63,632 nt of DNA from Candidatus Thorarchaeota archaeon (GTDB lineage: Archaea > Asgardarchaeota > Thorarchaeia > Thorarchaeales > Thorarchaeaceae): the NCBI GenBank assembly GCA_004524595.1, contig SDOA01000006.1, positions 1-63,632 on the forward strand, read 5' to 3'. Every line of letters begins with the position of its first letter. Position 1 is the first letter of the stretch. The position numbers were made by a program, and so were the translations under genes. Below, in pieces: positions 16,656 through 26,027 of the stretch. The notes under the pieces were generated by a model. The model worked only from the letters and a program-made list of their open reading frames with translations. It made no database searches and was not told the DNA's origin.

Positions 16656-18501
16656 GTTTCAGAGTTACGCTTCAAAGGACTTGAAACGAAGACCATTCAG
16701 GTCATCATTAGTTTTGATATCACTCACGAGTGTAATCACATCTACAACCTTCATCTTTCTCTTTGGAAATGTACTTCTTGATGTTACATCTTTCTCAAGT
16801 GAAGGTGCAATAAGTTCGTCTATGGGGATGTTCTTCTCTACCTTTGTTTGGTCAATACTATTACTTGTATTTTGTCTAGGTGCGGTGGTAGTTTCCGCTA
16901 CAATCTCTCTTGAGATGGTCACTAGGCGTCGTGATATTGGTCTTATGAAGGCTGTAGGAACAACAATGGACTCGATTTTTGATTTCTTCATGGCGCAGTC
17001 AGTCATAATTCTCTTAGCAAGTATTATTTTAGGGCTCGTATTTGGTACTGGACTCTATATTCTCGGAATGATGTGGCTTGGAACGCTCTTCACCGAATTA
17101 CAATATTCCAATAATTTTCCACTCTTCCAAGTTGCACTTCTTGCTGTAGTATATCTTATTGCAGGTTATTATTCTGCTCAGAAACCAATCTATGATACAG
17201 TTCACGAATCTCCGTCACTTGCCTTAAATCCTGATGTTGGTTCTAAAGTAACAAAAATTGGATTTCTTGATAGTTTTGGATTAGCATTTCGAATTGCTGC
17301 AAAAGGGACCGGACGACGAATTCGTGGAACACGAAGGACTGTACTCTCCCTCTTCCTTAGTTTCACCATCGCCTCCTTACTCTGGATTGGCGGTGGAGTC
17401 GTAGAAACAACATCTAGGTCCTATATGATGCGTTCCATGGGCACAAATGTTGTAGCAGTTGGCAATCCTGCTCTCTTAAGCACATACTATGATGCTTACT
17501 CACTATTTGGTTCAGCTCTCGATGAATCCTTTGATTTCTTGGATTCTACAAATATGATTAACGAGTCATTGATAGTCGAACTAGAAGAATTACTGGACAC
17601 CGCAAATATAGAGTCGAGGCTAGTTGTATTCTCTGATGTACAAGAAGGACCTGGTATTATCTGGAATGATTTGATAGAAGACTACGAAAGAATCGGAGAA
17701 GAACGCGAAGGTTCAACAGCACTTGTGGGAGTGGATTGGGATGACACAATCTCTGATTGGTACTATGAAGGGACAAGAATCAATGCTGCTGATCAAGTAT
17801 GGATAGGTGGAGCTCTTGCTGAGGATTTGTTCACGGACCCACTTGTTGAATATTTGAAAGTACAAGGCGGCTCCTTGGAGATACAGGCTCAGGTTTTTGA
17901 TATCTTCAATGGGGGCAATCTCGCAATAATGGACATTGATGTCCTTCGTAGCTATTTTGGGATTACTGGATCGAATCTCGTTTTAGTTCAGATTGAGTCG
18001 TATGATGAAACTACAATCAGCCAGATAGAAACAGTTGCACAACGCTACGGTCTTGATATCTATCGACAGGAAGATGTTCTTAATCAGAATTTTCAAGCAA
18101 TCCATGCAATCTGGATACTTCTCAACCCTCTTGCTATTATGGCATTAGTAAGTGCTTTTCTAGGACTTATGAATTATCTACTTGTTTCAGTATTTAGTAG
18201 ATTACGTGACTATGTGATAATGAAGTCTATAGGTGCAAAACCATCATTCATTGCAAAAGTGATGATAGCAGAAGGCCTAGATGTTGGAATTCGCGCTGGG
18301 ATACCTGCATTGCTTGTTGGAACTCTCTTGAGTATCTATTCATTGATTCCTGAAGCAGCTGTTCCTACAGTCGTATACATCCCTGCGACAGTTGTAGTCA
18401 TCTTCATTGCAATAATTGTTGTAATCCTCTTGGCCTCCGTGCCTGTGTATCTATTCTTCAATACACGAACCGATCTCAGAGTATCAGAATTCTCGTCTTG
18501 A
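16648..18501 (+). CDS. FtsX-like ABC transporter permease
   Basis: 617-aa permease with two FtsX-like cores. Membrane segments: one near the N-terminus (about 18-40), three around 70-190, one near 240-255, and three C-terminal ones (around 495-515, 545-565, 580-605). The external domain spans about residues 260-480. This duplicated arrangement with large external loops matches lipoprotein or peptide exporters of the MacB/LolC group rather than importers. It works with the ATPase encoded just upstream (overlap of eight bases, GGGGAG as ribosome-binding site). The substrate is unknown. Confidence 0.85.
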   Translation: MSEFQSYASKDLKRRPFRSSLVLISLTSVITSTTFIFLFGNVLLDVTSFSSEGAISSSMGMFFSTFVWSILLLVFCLGAVVVSATISLEMVTRRRDIGLMKAVGTTMDSIFDFFMAQSVIILLASIILGLVFGTGLYILGMMWLGTLFTELQYSNNFPLFQVALLAVVYLIAGYYSAQKPIYDTVHESPSLALNPDVGSKVTKIGFLDSFGLAFRIAAKGTGRRIRGTRRTVLSLFLSFTIASLLWIGGGVVETTSRSYMMRSMGTNVVAVGNPALLSTYYDAYSLFGSALDESFDFLDSTNMINESLIVELEELLDTANIESRLVVFSDVQEGPGIIWNDLIEDYERIGEEREGSTALVGVDWDDTISDWYYEGTRINAADQVWIGGALAEDLFTDPLVEYLKVQGGSLEIQAQVFDIFNGGNLAIMDIDVLRSYFGITGSNLVLVQIESYDETTISQIETVAQRYGLDIYRQEDVLNQNFQAIHAIWILLNPLAIMALVSAFLGLMNYLLVSVFSRLRDYVIMKSIGAKPSFIAKVMIAEGLDVGIRAGIPALLVGTLLSIYSLIPEAAVPTVVYIPATVVVIFIAIIVVILLASVPVYLFFNTRTDLRVSEFSS

Positions 18502-18523
18502 GTAACGTTCTTTAGAAAATACT

Positions 18524-18539
18524 CTCAGGGAAACCTGAG
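18524..18539 (+). promoter_or_regulatory. Hairpin with GAAA tetraloop overlapping lysK ribosome-binding site
   Basis: Perfect 6-bp stem CTCAGG / CCTGAG closed by a GAAA tetraloop, 10 bases upstream of the lysK ATG. The 3' arm plus one base (TGAGG, 18536-18540) is the only plausible Shine-Dalgarno for lysK, so folding would hide it. A regulatory role is inference. Confidence 0.45.
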
Positions 18540-18548
18540 GAATGGTTA

Positions 18549-20216
18549 ATGACGTCTGAAGAACCTCAAGAAGAATTCTCAATCCACTGGATTAAAGATA
18601 TAGTTGATGAAGTATTGAAACGCAATCCAGATCAGTACATAATCGTAACTGGAAAGAGTATGAGCGGCAGTGTACATGTAGGATTTATGAAAGAGATCAT
18701 CATCGCAGATGTCATAAAACGAGAACTTCAGACATTAGGTAAGAATGCAAAAACTGTGTTTATTTCTGATGATTATGATCCAATCCGCTCTTTTCCACCC
18801 AGTCTTACCCTCTCCCCTGAAGAATACATGGGCGTTCCATATTCAGACGCTCCTGATCCATATGGTTGTTGTGCGAGTTTAGGCGCTCATTGGACAAATG
18901 AATTGGTTGAAACATTTCCAGAATTTGGAGCAGATCCTGAAGTTGTACTGCAGTCAAAACTATACGAAACAAAAGAGATGCTTGATGCTGTTCGTATCTG
19001 TTTGGAGCATACAGAAACTATCCGAGAGATATTGATTGAGTACGTTGCTCGCGATTTTGATGAGAAGCAGAAGACTCACTATATCGAAGCGATGAAGACC
19101 TGGTATCCTGTATCAGTAATATGCTCCGAATGCGGTCGACTGCAATCTGGTGGTAAGGGTTCGATTGTACCAAATCGAGTAACATCATTTAATCAAGCAA
19201 CTGATGAAATCTCGTATATCTGTGCGCACTGCGGACATTCCGAAACTGCAAAACTCGACAAACTCCGATTGAAATTATCGTGGCGAGTAGATTGGCCCGT
19301 AAAATGGTATGTGATGAGTACTACATGTGAACCAGCTGGCAAAGACCACGCTGTTAAGGGTGGCTCATATGATACTGGTCTAGAGATATCTCGACGAGTA
19401 TTTGGCTGGTCTGGACCAGTAAAGGTCCCCTTTGAGTGGGTACGGCTTGGAGGACGAGACATGGGTACATCGAAAGGAGTCGTCTTTACTCCACGGTCGT
19501 GGTTGAATATTGCTCCACCTGAGTTGTTCAGATACTTGGTGCTAAAAACTGACCCTGAAAAAGCAAATAATATACAGACAGATCTAATCCCTGATTTAGT
19601 TGATATATACGAATCATTTGAACAAACATATTATGGACTCAATGAAGTCGATACAGAAAAACGAGAATTGGCGAGAGTACTCTATCATTTGACAGAAGTA
19701 CGACCAGTTAGTGATGAATTTATTCCAAAACTATCTTTCAAATTTGCGGTGTTGACATCTCAGCTTCAAGGGATTCTAAGTGAAGATATGATTCTAGAAC
19801 GATGTTATGATGTTCTGAAAAAACAGCACACTCTATCTGATTTACCTCCTAAAGCTAAAGCTTTGATTCCCAAGCGGCTTTCGAGAGCTTATAATTGGGC
19901 AAAAGAATTTGGCAGTGAGCAGGATATTGTTGAGGTTCCAGAAGTTGTGCCTGCAGACATCATTTCTACATTAAGCGCTGAGGATAGGCATTTCTTATCC
20001 AAATTTGTTAAGATGCTTGAACATGAGTCATTGGATGACGATGGTATACAGACATCAATATTTGACATAGCTAGGGAAGTAGGCATTAAACCTAAACGAG
20101 CTTTTCTAACACTCTATAGAGTTCTTCTCTCAAGGAATTCAGGACCTAGGCTTGGTCCCTTCTTGAACCTTCTCGGAAACGAATGGGTTCTTGAGCGCAT
20201 TAAGAGTGCACTATGA
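18549..20216 (+). CDS. lysK: Lysyl-tRNA synthetase, class I
   Basis: Class I lysyl-tRNA synthetase (555 aa), the archaeal-type enzyme charging tRNA-Lys. The HIGH-like motif appears within GKSMSGSVHVG (about 36-46), and the KMSKS-equivalent is MGTSKG (about 305-310). Two zinc-knuckle-like Cys pairs (CSECGR and CAHCGH, about 193-230) lie in the connecting region. The C-terminal third is helical and carries the anticodon-binding domain. The length is typical. Start ATG 18549 sits behind the hairpin-embedded TGAGG. It follows the ABC permease by 47 bases and could also be read from its own promoter. Confidence 0.93.
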   Translation: MTSEEPQEEFSIHWIKDIVDEVLKRNPDQYIIVTGKSMSGSVHVGFMKEIIIADVIKRELQTLGKNAKTVFISDDYDPIRSFPPSLTLSPEEYMGVPYSDAPDPYGCCASLGAHWTNELVETFPEFGADPEVVLQSKLYETKEMLDAVRICLEHTETIREILIEYVARDFDEKQKTHYIEAMKTWYPVSVICSECGRLQSGGKGSIVPNRVTSFNQATDEISYICAHCGHSETAKLDKLRLKLSWRVDWPVKWYVMSTTCEPAGKDHAVKGGSYDTGLEISRRVFGWSGPVKVPFEWVRLGGRDMGTSKGVVFTPRSWLNIAPPELFRYLVLKTDPEKANNIQTDLIPDLVDIYESFEQTYYGLNEVDTEKRELARVLYHLTEVRPVSDEFIPKLSFKFAVLTSQLQGILSEDMILERCYDVLKKQHTLSDLPPKAKALIPKRLSRAYNWAKEFGSEQDIVEVPEVVPADIISTLSAEDRHFLSKFVKMLEHESLDDDGIQTSIFDIAREVGIKPKRAFLTLYRVLLSRNSGPRLGPFLNLLGNEWVLERIKSAL

Positions 20217-20282
20217 GTATTCCACAACATGTTTATTAGCATCACAACTTTGGGCGACCTCTGACCACTGTCTGGAATTGTG

Positions 20283-21032
20283 ATGCCCATGCTTGGAAGT
20301 CTTCGAGAACGTTATCAAAATGCTATGATGCCAGTTGGCAGGATTCTTGCTAAAACAGGAATCACACCCAATATGATTACTGGATTAACAGTGTTTGTTG
20401 CATTAATTAGTACATGGTTCTTTGTCATTGGTCAGCTTATTACTGGCTTACTAGTCTTGATTCTGACAGTTGTAATGGACATGTTTGATGGTGCTGTAGC
20501 ACGCGCCGCAAGTCTTTCATCAAAGTTCGGAGCAACTTTTGATCATACACTTGATAGATACGCAGAATTCCTTTTCATGCTTGGTCTAATGATGGGCCCT
20601 CTGAATACAGTAGTACTTCCATGGGCTCCTTTTACAATTGAATGGTGGATCACTGGAGATACATACATACCTTGGTTCTGGGGCTTTTTTGCTCTCTTTG
20701 GAATGATAATGGCGAGTTTTACTCGAGCAAAAGCTGAATCTGTAGGTGGAATGAAGAATTGTACTGTTGGAATTGCTGAACGTCAAGAAAAACTTCTTCT
20801 TCAAATCGTTGGGATACTACTGCTTGCGGTTCCTACCACGAACATCTGGATTGATGCATTATCAGGAATACCGATTCTCTTGAATTTCTTTGTTACGCTC
20901 GATATCACAAATGTGCTCACACTTTGTATTGTAGTCGTTGGAATTCTCTCACATATCACAGTTGTACAGCGTCTACTATACGCACACAAAGTCATAACTG
21001 CATCCGAGCAAGGTGGTAGCTCGGATGTATGA
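20283..21032 (+). CDS. CDP-alcohol phosphatidyltransferase (archaetidylinositol phosphate synthase-like)
   Basis: 249-aa integral membrane enzyme of the CDP-alcohol phosphatidyltransferase family, which joins CDP-activated archaeol (or diacylglycerol) to a polar alcohol. The signature D-x2-D-G-x2-A-R-x8-G-x3-D-x3-D is complete: MDMFDGAVAR, then SKFGATFDHTLDR (about 65-95). Five or six membrane segments are visible. With myo-inositol-phosphate synthase at 32996 in the same window, archaetidylinositol-phosphate synthesis is a reasonable guess, but the head group cannot be read from sequence. ATG 20283 is preferred; a GTG immediately before it is possible. The next kinase gene overlaps its last eight bases. 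Confidence 0.82.
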   Translation: MPMLGSLRERYQNAMMPVGRILAKTGITPNMITGLTVFVALISTWFFVIGQLITGLLVLILTVVMDMFDGAVARAASLSSKFGATFDHTLDRYAEFLFMLGLMMGPLNTVVLPWAPFTIEWWITGDTYIPWFWGFFALFGMIMASFTRAKAESVGGMKNCTVGIAERQEKLLLQIVGILLLAVPTTNIWIDALSGIPILLNFFVTLDITNVLTLCIVVVGILSHITVVQRLLYAHKVITASEQGGSSDV

Positions 21033-21939
21033 TTTAATTGTGATTGGCAGTCCCTCTTTTGATAGAGTGGTTCGAGACTCCACATTCTTTCAAGATCAGG
21101 TCCTATCAGGACCTTCAATTATTTCTGCAGTGACTGCAAGATGGTTAGAAATAGAGAATTTGGTGGTTATAGGTTCTCTTTCATCTCGTGATTTTTCCCT
21201 CCTTGACCACAAGCTAGATACATTAGCAGTACCAGAGTTTTTTAAAATCGGCTCTCCTGAAACTGGCGGTTTTGAGGTTAATTATAATGGAGGTATTGAA
21301 CCCTCTTTCACAAGAGTACTTGGTGTTCCAAAAAGGATTGGTATTCGTGATATTCCCGATGAATTCCTCTCTACTCGTTACATCCTTTTGACTCCACTAT
21401 TACAGGAAGTAGATGCTGAACTAACGGAATGGCTCTGCAATTCATCCGATGCCATCGTTTTGATGGACCCTCAGATTCGAACCTCCGAAGCTGGTAACCG
21501 GTTAGGTACTATTAAAGAACTCGAAATCGCTAGCAAAACAACTTGTTACCTTGATTTCATTAAACCAAATGAAGAAGAGGCATTCTTTATCACAGGGGTA
21601 GATGATCCATTTGTTGCAGCTGAGATACTTGTAGATACACTTGCTGAAAATTGTATCATAACTCGCGGAACTCGGGGAAGTATCCTATTTGATGGAAAAG
21701 AACTCAAAATTATTCCTTCATTCAAAGTAAACGCGATTGATACTTCAGGAGCTGGAGCAGCATTCTTATCTGGCTTTATTTCGGGTCTATTAAACGATGA
21801 AAGACACGATTTCTGTGCAGCTCTAGGGGCTTCCGTAGCAAGTTTCAAGGTGATTGGAGAAAATACTGATTTCTCTTTGGATAGAAGCACAGCTCTTGCC
21901 AGAGCTAGAGAACTTGCCTTAGAAATCAAAACGCATTAG
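21025..21939 (+). CDS. PfkB-family kinase, coupled to the phosphatidyltransferase
   Basis: 304-aa ribokinase/PfkB-family kinase. The start YDLIVIGSPSFDRVV and the C-terminal catalytic motif DTSGAGAAFLSGFISG (GAGAAF in place of the usual GAGDxF) mark the family; the Asp normally acting as catalytic base is therefore replaced by Ala if the alignment is right. ITRGTRGSILFDG is the usual strand before it. It begins eight bases inside the CDP-alcohol transferase gene (AAGGTGG as ribosome-binding site), so the two products are probably linked, for example by phosphorylating the alcohol used as head group. The apparent loss of the catalytic Asp leaves activity uncertain. Confidence 0.78.
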   Translation: MYDLIVIGSPSFDRVVRDSTFFQDQVLSGPSIISAVTARWLEIENLVVIGSLSSRDFSLLDHKLDTLAVPEFFKIGSPETGGFEVNYNGGIEPSFTRVLGVPKRIGIRDIPDEFLSTRYILLTPLLQEVDAELTEWLCNSSDAIVLMDPQIRTSEAGNRLGTIKELEIASKTTCYLDFIKPNEEEAFFITGVDDPFVAAEILVDTLAENCIITRGTRGSILFDGKELKIIPSFKVNAIDTSGAGAAFLSGFISGLLNDERHDFCAALGASVASFKVIGENTDFSLDRSTALARARELALEIKTH

Positions 21940-21948
21940 TTCTATTGT

Positions 21949-22305
21949 TCATGTCTTATCAAAAACCAACGATACTGTATTTGTGAGGAACTTTTTGGCT
22001 TCCTGCATTGCTCTGCCACCTTTGTCTGTGATTGCATAATACTTACGCGGTGAGTCCCCTGTTTGTTGTTCTTCAATAAGTCCATCCTTGATTAAACGAT
22101 ATATGATTGCATAACCACTTACTGTAGCTGGTGAGAATCCAAAACGGTCTTGGATTAGCTGTTTAATTTCATACCCATAATGGGGTCTCTCTTGTAGAAG
22201 ACGGAGAATGTACATCCAAAGCATTTCCTTTGTCAACTTGGTTTCAAGTCGATTCATCGCTTTAGACAAGCCCTCTTCTTTTGATACTGTATCTTCAGGC
22301 ATCAT
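21949..22305 (-). CDS. PadR-family transcriptional regulator
   Basis: 118-aa winged-helix protein of the PadR family. The region MLWMYILRLLQERPHYGYEIKQLIQ, described in pieces (LRLLQERPHYGYEI is the family signature), is followed by FSPATVSGYAIIYRLIKDGLI and SPRKYYAITDKG, the recognition helix and wing. Its ATG overlaps the trmY stop by one base (TGATG), so expression is coupled to a tRNA-modifying enzyme. The target and ligand are unknown. Confidence 0.85.
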   Translation of the reverse strand: MMPEDTVSKEEGLSKAMNRLETKLTKEMLWMYILRLLQERPHYGYEIKQLIQDRFGFSPATVSGYAIIYRLIKDGLIEEQQTGDSPRKYYAITDKGGRAMQEAKKFLTNTVSLVFDKT

Positions 22306-22892
22306 CAGACCATCCTTTCAAACTCAGATATAATAGACACCACGCAATGGCTACTAAGATAACTTATCTTTCCCAAAGAAACTTTCCATAGGTTGTATTT
22401 GGATGCAAGCTCCTCTGTATTAGAATCGAACCCTCTATGGTCTCCAAGCATAAAACTGTTCTGTGACTCTGGAATATTAAATTTACACTCCCCTATATGA
22501 CCACCATTTTCACATAGCACCCAGACTCTTGATTGTGGCGGTTTGTCATATTCTTCAATAATTGACTCCAAATTGCCATCTGAAACATATACGAATTCTG
22601 GGGGATTATTTTTCAGTGAATTGTGTATGACTTCAGCCCAAGCTCGCTCTCCTCTTGGTAGGTTTTCTTTCGGATTCTGGAATTGAAGAATTTTAGAGTC
22701 TTTTAAGACTGCGATAAATTCAAGCTGTGATTTTGGCCATTTTATTGGTCCCCAGTCAAAGCACGCTGCTAAGTCTCTACAAAGAATATCAATACGCTTT
22801 CCAGACCCTGGAAGGTCCTTTAGGAGAAAGTTTCCTTTTTCTGACACTTGTGGAAGAATTTGAATGAATCTTATCATGGTGGAAGTTGACAT
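22305..22892 (-). CDS. trmY: tRNA (pseudouridine54-N1)-methyltransferase
   Basis: 195-aa SPOUT-class methyltransferase that converts pseudouridine 54 of archaeal tRNA into N1-methylpseudouridine using S-adenosylmethionine. The C-terminal knot carries FMLGDHRGFDSNTEEL (about 147-162) and VSLGKISYLSSHCVV, both typical of TrmY. GAGGGT lies eight bases before ATG 22892. It heads a two-gene transcript with the PadR regulator. Confidence 0.85.
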   Translation of the reverse strand: MSTSTMIRFIQILPQVSEKGNFLLKDLPGSGKRIDILCRDLAACFDWGPIKWPKSQLEFIAVLKDSKILQFQNPKENLPRGERAWAEVIHNSLKNNPPEFVYVSDGNLESIIEEYDKPPQSRVWVLCENGGHIGECKFNIPESQNSFMLGDHRGFDSNTEELASKYNLWKVSLGKISYLSSHCVVSIISEFERMV

Positions 22893-22987
22893 ATGGCATA
22901 CCCTCTACTTAAGGGATTCAACATCAGATTAATTGGTGAGAGAGTTGAATTCGTTCATTATCAAGTTTAAAGTTCGTTTCAAAACAA

Positions 22988-23260
22988 TCAAGTTCTTCGT
23001 TCAGAAGCTTGTCGAATGTGGACTTTTCCTGAATGGACAGCACAACTGACACAGTAGTATTGAGTGATTCTTCTAGTCTGAATATAGCTGCCTTGTTGTC
23101 GAAGTTCTCTTGCCAATTGAGGTTCTACTGATGAGACTCTCTTTGTGTATTTCTTTGCTTTATCAGCTGGAACAACACGCCCACATCTTGAGCATTGTAC
23201 TGTTCCACTTCGGCCTTGTCCGCCTTTACTACGGCCGCCGGATTTCCTTTTCTTTCCCAC
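22988..23260 (-). CDS. rps26e: Ribosomal protein eS26
   Basis: 90-aa small-subunit ribosomal protein eS26, which in eukaryotes binds the 3' end of 18S rRNA near the mRNA exit. The basic N-terminus GKKRKSGGRSKGG precedes the zinc motif CSRCGRVVPADKAKK, and the second Cys pair lies in YYCVSCAVHSGKVHIRQ, exactly as in eukaryotic eS26. Start is GTG 23260; the frame is open to 23407 but the extension is unlike the family and overlaps the HDAC gene. eS26 is limited to eukaryotes and some archaeal lineages including Asgard archaea. Confidence 0.9.
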   Translation of the reverse strand: MGKKRKSGGRSKGGQGRSGTVQCSRCGRVVPADKAKKYTKRVSSVEPQLARELRQQGSYIQTRRITQYYCVSCAVHSGKVHIRQASERRT

Positions 23261-23339
23261 TTTACAGTTCCACCATGACTGATTATACGGGGGGCAATTT
23301 TTTGGCCTTAAAACATTGTGCATATTACAAAAGAAATGA

Positions 23340-24425
23340 CTAACGCGCCCAAAATGGCTTGTGTGTTTCAAGGACTTTCTCGATAATCTCTTCGTTAGAT
23401 TCCACAATTAACTCGTTAATTTCTCTCTCTATTTGATCATCGAGCATAGGTTGATTATTTCCAAATAACCCCTCCAAGCTCGCTTGAATAGATGGTCCAA
23501 TCATGAATGGATTATAACCTCCCTCAAGAACCCACACAGAACCTATGAGCTCTAACGTTTCTGTTATTTTTGATATCTCTCTTCCAAAACGCCAGTATGT
23601 TCTCGAATCAACATCCATATTTCCAACAGGATCTGCATAATGCGCATCGTACCCCGCAGAGACCATGATTAGATTTGGTCTGAATGATTTGATGGCAGGA
23701 AGCATTATTTTATCGATAGCTTTCTCGTAGGAAATGTCTGGAGAGGTTTCCACGAGTGGTATGTTGACATTTGAACCCCTCCCATCTCCATACCCAATCT
23801 CTCCATAGTGACCAAGACCAAAGTTCTCATAATCATATTCATGAAACGAAATATACTGAACATTCGAATCCGCATAGAAAATCTCGGATGTCCCATTTCC
23901 ATGATGGTCATCGATATCAATAATTGTAACACGTTCTATTTTCTTGTGTTTCATTGCATGACGAGTAGCAATTGCCACATTGTTGAAGTAGCACAATCCC
24001 ATAGGGGCTGAAGTCGATGCATGATGACCTGGAGGTCTCATCAGAACAAACGAGTGTTTCACTTCACCTGACTCGACCAAATCTACTCCCTTTATTGCCC
24101 CTCCAACAGCAAGGAGGGCAGTTCGTAATAAATCTGGACTTGCATATGCAGATTCTCCCAACTGCCCACTTCCAATATCTGAGAGAATTTCTACAGTATC
24201 AACCAAATATGGTGAATGAACTTGCCTAACATCATCGAGGTTGGCTCTCGGAGCTTTTACTCTCATCGTGCCATCAAGGATTCCTTCCCTCTCAAGATAT
24301 CTCGCAGCCATCTGAACTCTTAATGGATTCTCAAAGGATTCCAAGTTTGGTTTTGGGAATGGTACTTGATGCATGCTTGCTTTTGGATGTGAGATGAATG
24401 CAATCTTGTTCTCGGTCACAATCAA
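23340..24425 (-). CDS. Histone deacetylase superfamily protein
   Basis: 361-aa zinc amidohydrolase of the HDAC/AcuC superfamily, removing acetyl groups from lysine side chains or from acetylated polyamines. Hallmarks are RPPGHHAS (catalytic His pair), GLCYFNNVAIA, DIDDHHGNGT (metal-binding Asp/His), SAGYDAHYADP and LEGGYNP. The start is TTG 24425 (or GTG 24419), abutting the cca stop codon, so the two are translationally coupled. Charged C-terminal helices (about 320-361) extend beyond the core. Whether the substrate is a chromatin protein or a small amine is open. Confidence 0.9.
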   Translation of the reverse strand: MIVTENKIAFISHPKASMHQVPFPKPNLESFENPLRVQMAARYLEREGILDGTMRVKAPRANLDDVRQVHSPYLVDTVEILSDIGSGQLGESAYASPDLLRTALLAVGGAIKGVDLVESGEVKHSFVLMRPPGHHASTSAPMGLCYFNNVAIATRHAMKHKKIERVTIIDIDDHHGNGTSEIFYADSNVQYISFHEYDYENFGLGHYGEIGYGDGRGSNVNIPLVETSPDISYEKAIDKIMLPAIKSFRPNLIMVSAGYDAHYADPVGNMDVDSRTYWRFGREISKITETLELIGSVWVLEGGYNPFMIGPSIQASLEGLFGNNQPMLDDQIEREINELIVESNEEIIEKVLETHKPFWAR

Positions 24426-25910
24426 TCACATAGAGGGAGTATAGTCTTTCTCCTTAACTCTTGTTATTCTCTCTTTGAATTCAGGTTCAATAGGTAAGAC
24501 GAATTTGTAAAGTACATTCAGTACTTGATTAGATATTTCACTATTTGAGGATGATAATTGGAGACCGTCTATCTGATATTCATGTAGAATACTATCTAGC
24601 ATCTCTTCATACTGAGTCCAGTCCCTTTTGACCTCAACGCAGAGATGTCCATCGATCTCCATGACATTCTGGTGTGATTCTCTGAAACGTGCTGTTGCCT
24701 CTTGAAGAGTGATTCTTGGCCCTCTGCGAATATATGTTGGTGTTATCTGGGGTTTTTGAACAAGCACGCCCAAAGCATATAGTTCCTCTTTGAATAGTAC
24801 CTCCGTCAGAATTCTACCAAATCTTTCTTCACCAGTTTTCTCATATCTCATCTCCGAACGAATTTTTCTAGCAACACGGTGTAATTTATCTCGAAGAATT
24901 GTATAATGAATTGATTTGTTCCCTCGAAATTCGTATGATTTTGAATGGAGTCGAAGCCAATCTGGAATTGGGCTGGAAGGAATTGGAACTTCAATTAGTT
25001 GCTCGATGATTGCATCATCATGCTCTGTTAATATCTCGTATAATCTGTCAATTCTATACTGAACCCATCGGTAGGCTCTTGGTGTAAAGCTAGATGCAAT
25101 ATTTCTGTTCGTGTCTGTTGGATCGATTAAGAATATGTGGTCATCATAAAATGTCTTGATTCGTTTCAGGTCTTTTAGAGTCCTATTAACAGTATCCACC
25201 GGTTTTGTATCTAGGTGTCGCAAGGCTTTCATTGCCTTTTCAAGACTAGTATTGAATACTACAAGCAGTTCAAGGGCTACGCCTGTCAATCCCATTCTTC
25301 CAACAGCACATGTATCACCATAAGCATGACATGCTCTTACAAAGGATTTCAGGATTCTAACATCCTCTCTCTTTTTGTCTGTCAGACGTTGAGCAATGTA
25401 TTTAGTATGGTGAACAGTTCTATCCACAGCTGTGATCGGTCCATCACGAGCAAGTCTTTCTGTATCGATATCAAAACAACCTAGAATGTCAATGTCAATT
25501 CCTTGTATTTTTAATGAAAGAAATGGATGTTGTGAAAATGCCCGTTGAACTTCATGTACTTCCACTCCTCGAAGTGCTGGTTCGAACCATTCTGAAACTA
25601 ATTTAGTCATGAGATCATCAATTGCTTTGTGACGGTTTGTTAATGGCAGTTCGAGAATATCAGAATGGTCCTCTGTACTTAATGCAACAAAAAGGTCGAT
25701 ATCTGTAGCACCACTCAATTGTGTTTGTTTCTCACCAGTAGACCCCTGTGCCTCAATGAATGAATATGTGAATCCCGCTGAGTCAGCTCTATTATGAAGA
25801 GCATTTGTGAGTTTATTTATAATCTCTCTCTGTGTTTCGACCTCTTTCTGACTTGGCGTAATCTTATCCAATACTTGTCTTCTGACTGAGTCAGGTAGTA
25901 GATCTGACAC
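24426..25910 (-). CDS. cca: CCA-adding enzyme (tRNA nucleotidyltransferase, archaeal class I)
   Basis: 494-aa archaeal CCA-adding enzyme that completes or repairs the CCA end of tRNA. The polymerase-beta-type motif is GSTGEKQTQLSGATDIDLF split across residues 50-68 (GS...DxD), with the third carboxylate in IDIDILGCFD. The rest of the protein matches the usual neck, body and tail domains and the usual size of 440-500 aa. GTG 25910 is the likely start. It is coupled to the HDAC gene on its 3' side. The tRNA-Gln in this window already encodes CCA, so here the enzyme would act mainly in repair for that tRNA. Confidence 0.9.
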   Translation of the reverse strand: MSDLLPDSVRRQVLDKITPSQKEVETQREIINKLTNALHNRADSAGFTYSFIEAQGSTGEKQTQLSGATDIDLFVALSTEDHSDILELPLTNRHKAIDDLMTKLVSEWFEPALRGVEVHEVQRAFSQHPFLSLKIQGIDIDILGCFDIDTERLARDGPITAVDRTVHHTKYIAQRLTDKKREDVRILKSFVRACHAYGDTCAVGRMGLTGVALELLVVFNTSLEKAMKALRHLDTKPVDTVNRTLKDLKRIKTFYDDHIFLIDPTDTNRNIASSFTPRAYRWVQYRIDRLYEILTEHDDAIIEQLIEVPIPSSPIPDWLRLHSKSYEFRGNKSIHYTILRDKLHRVARKIRSEMRYEKTGEERFGRILTEVLFKEELYALGVLVQKPQITPTYIRRGPRITLQEATARFRESHQNVMEIDGHLCVEVKRDWTQYEEMLDSILHEYQIDGLQLSSSNSEISNQVLNVLYKFVLPIEPEFKERITRVKEKDYTPSM

Positions 25911-26027
25911 TGTAAAGCCCCATCATACCATCCTAAATGACTCCTATGAATCTTAGCCTTTGAACTGCCCTTAGGTTTAAAGCCCAGATTCTTACTATAA
26001 ACCATTACAATTTATTGATGTGCTATT

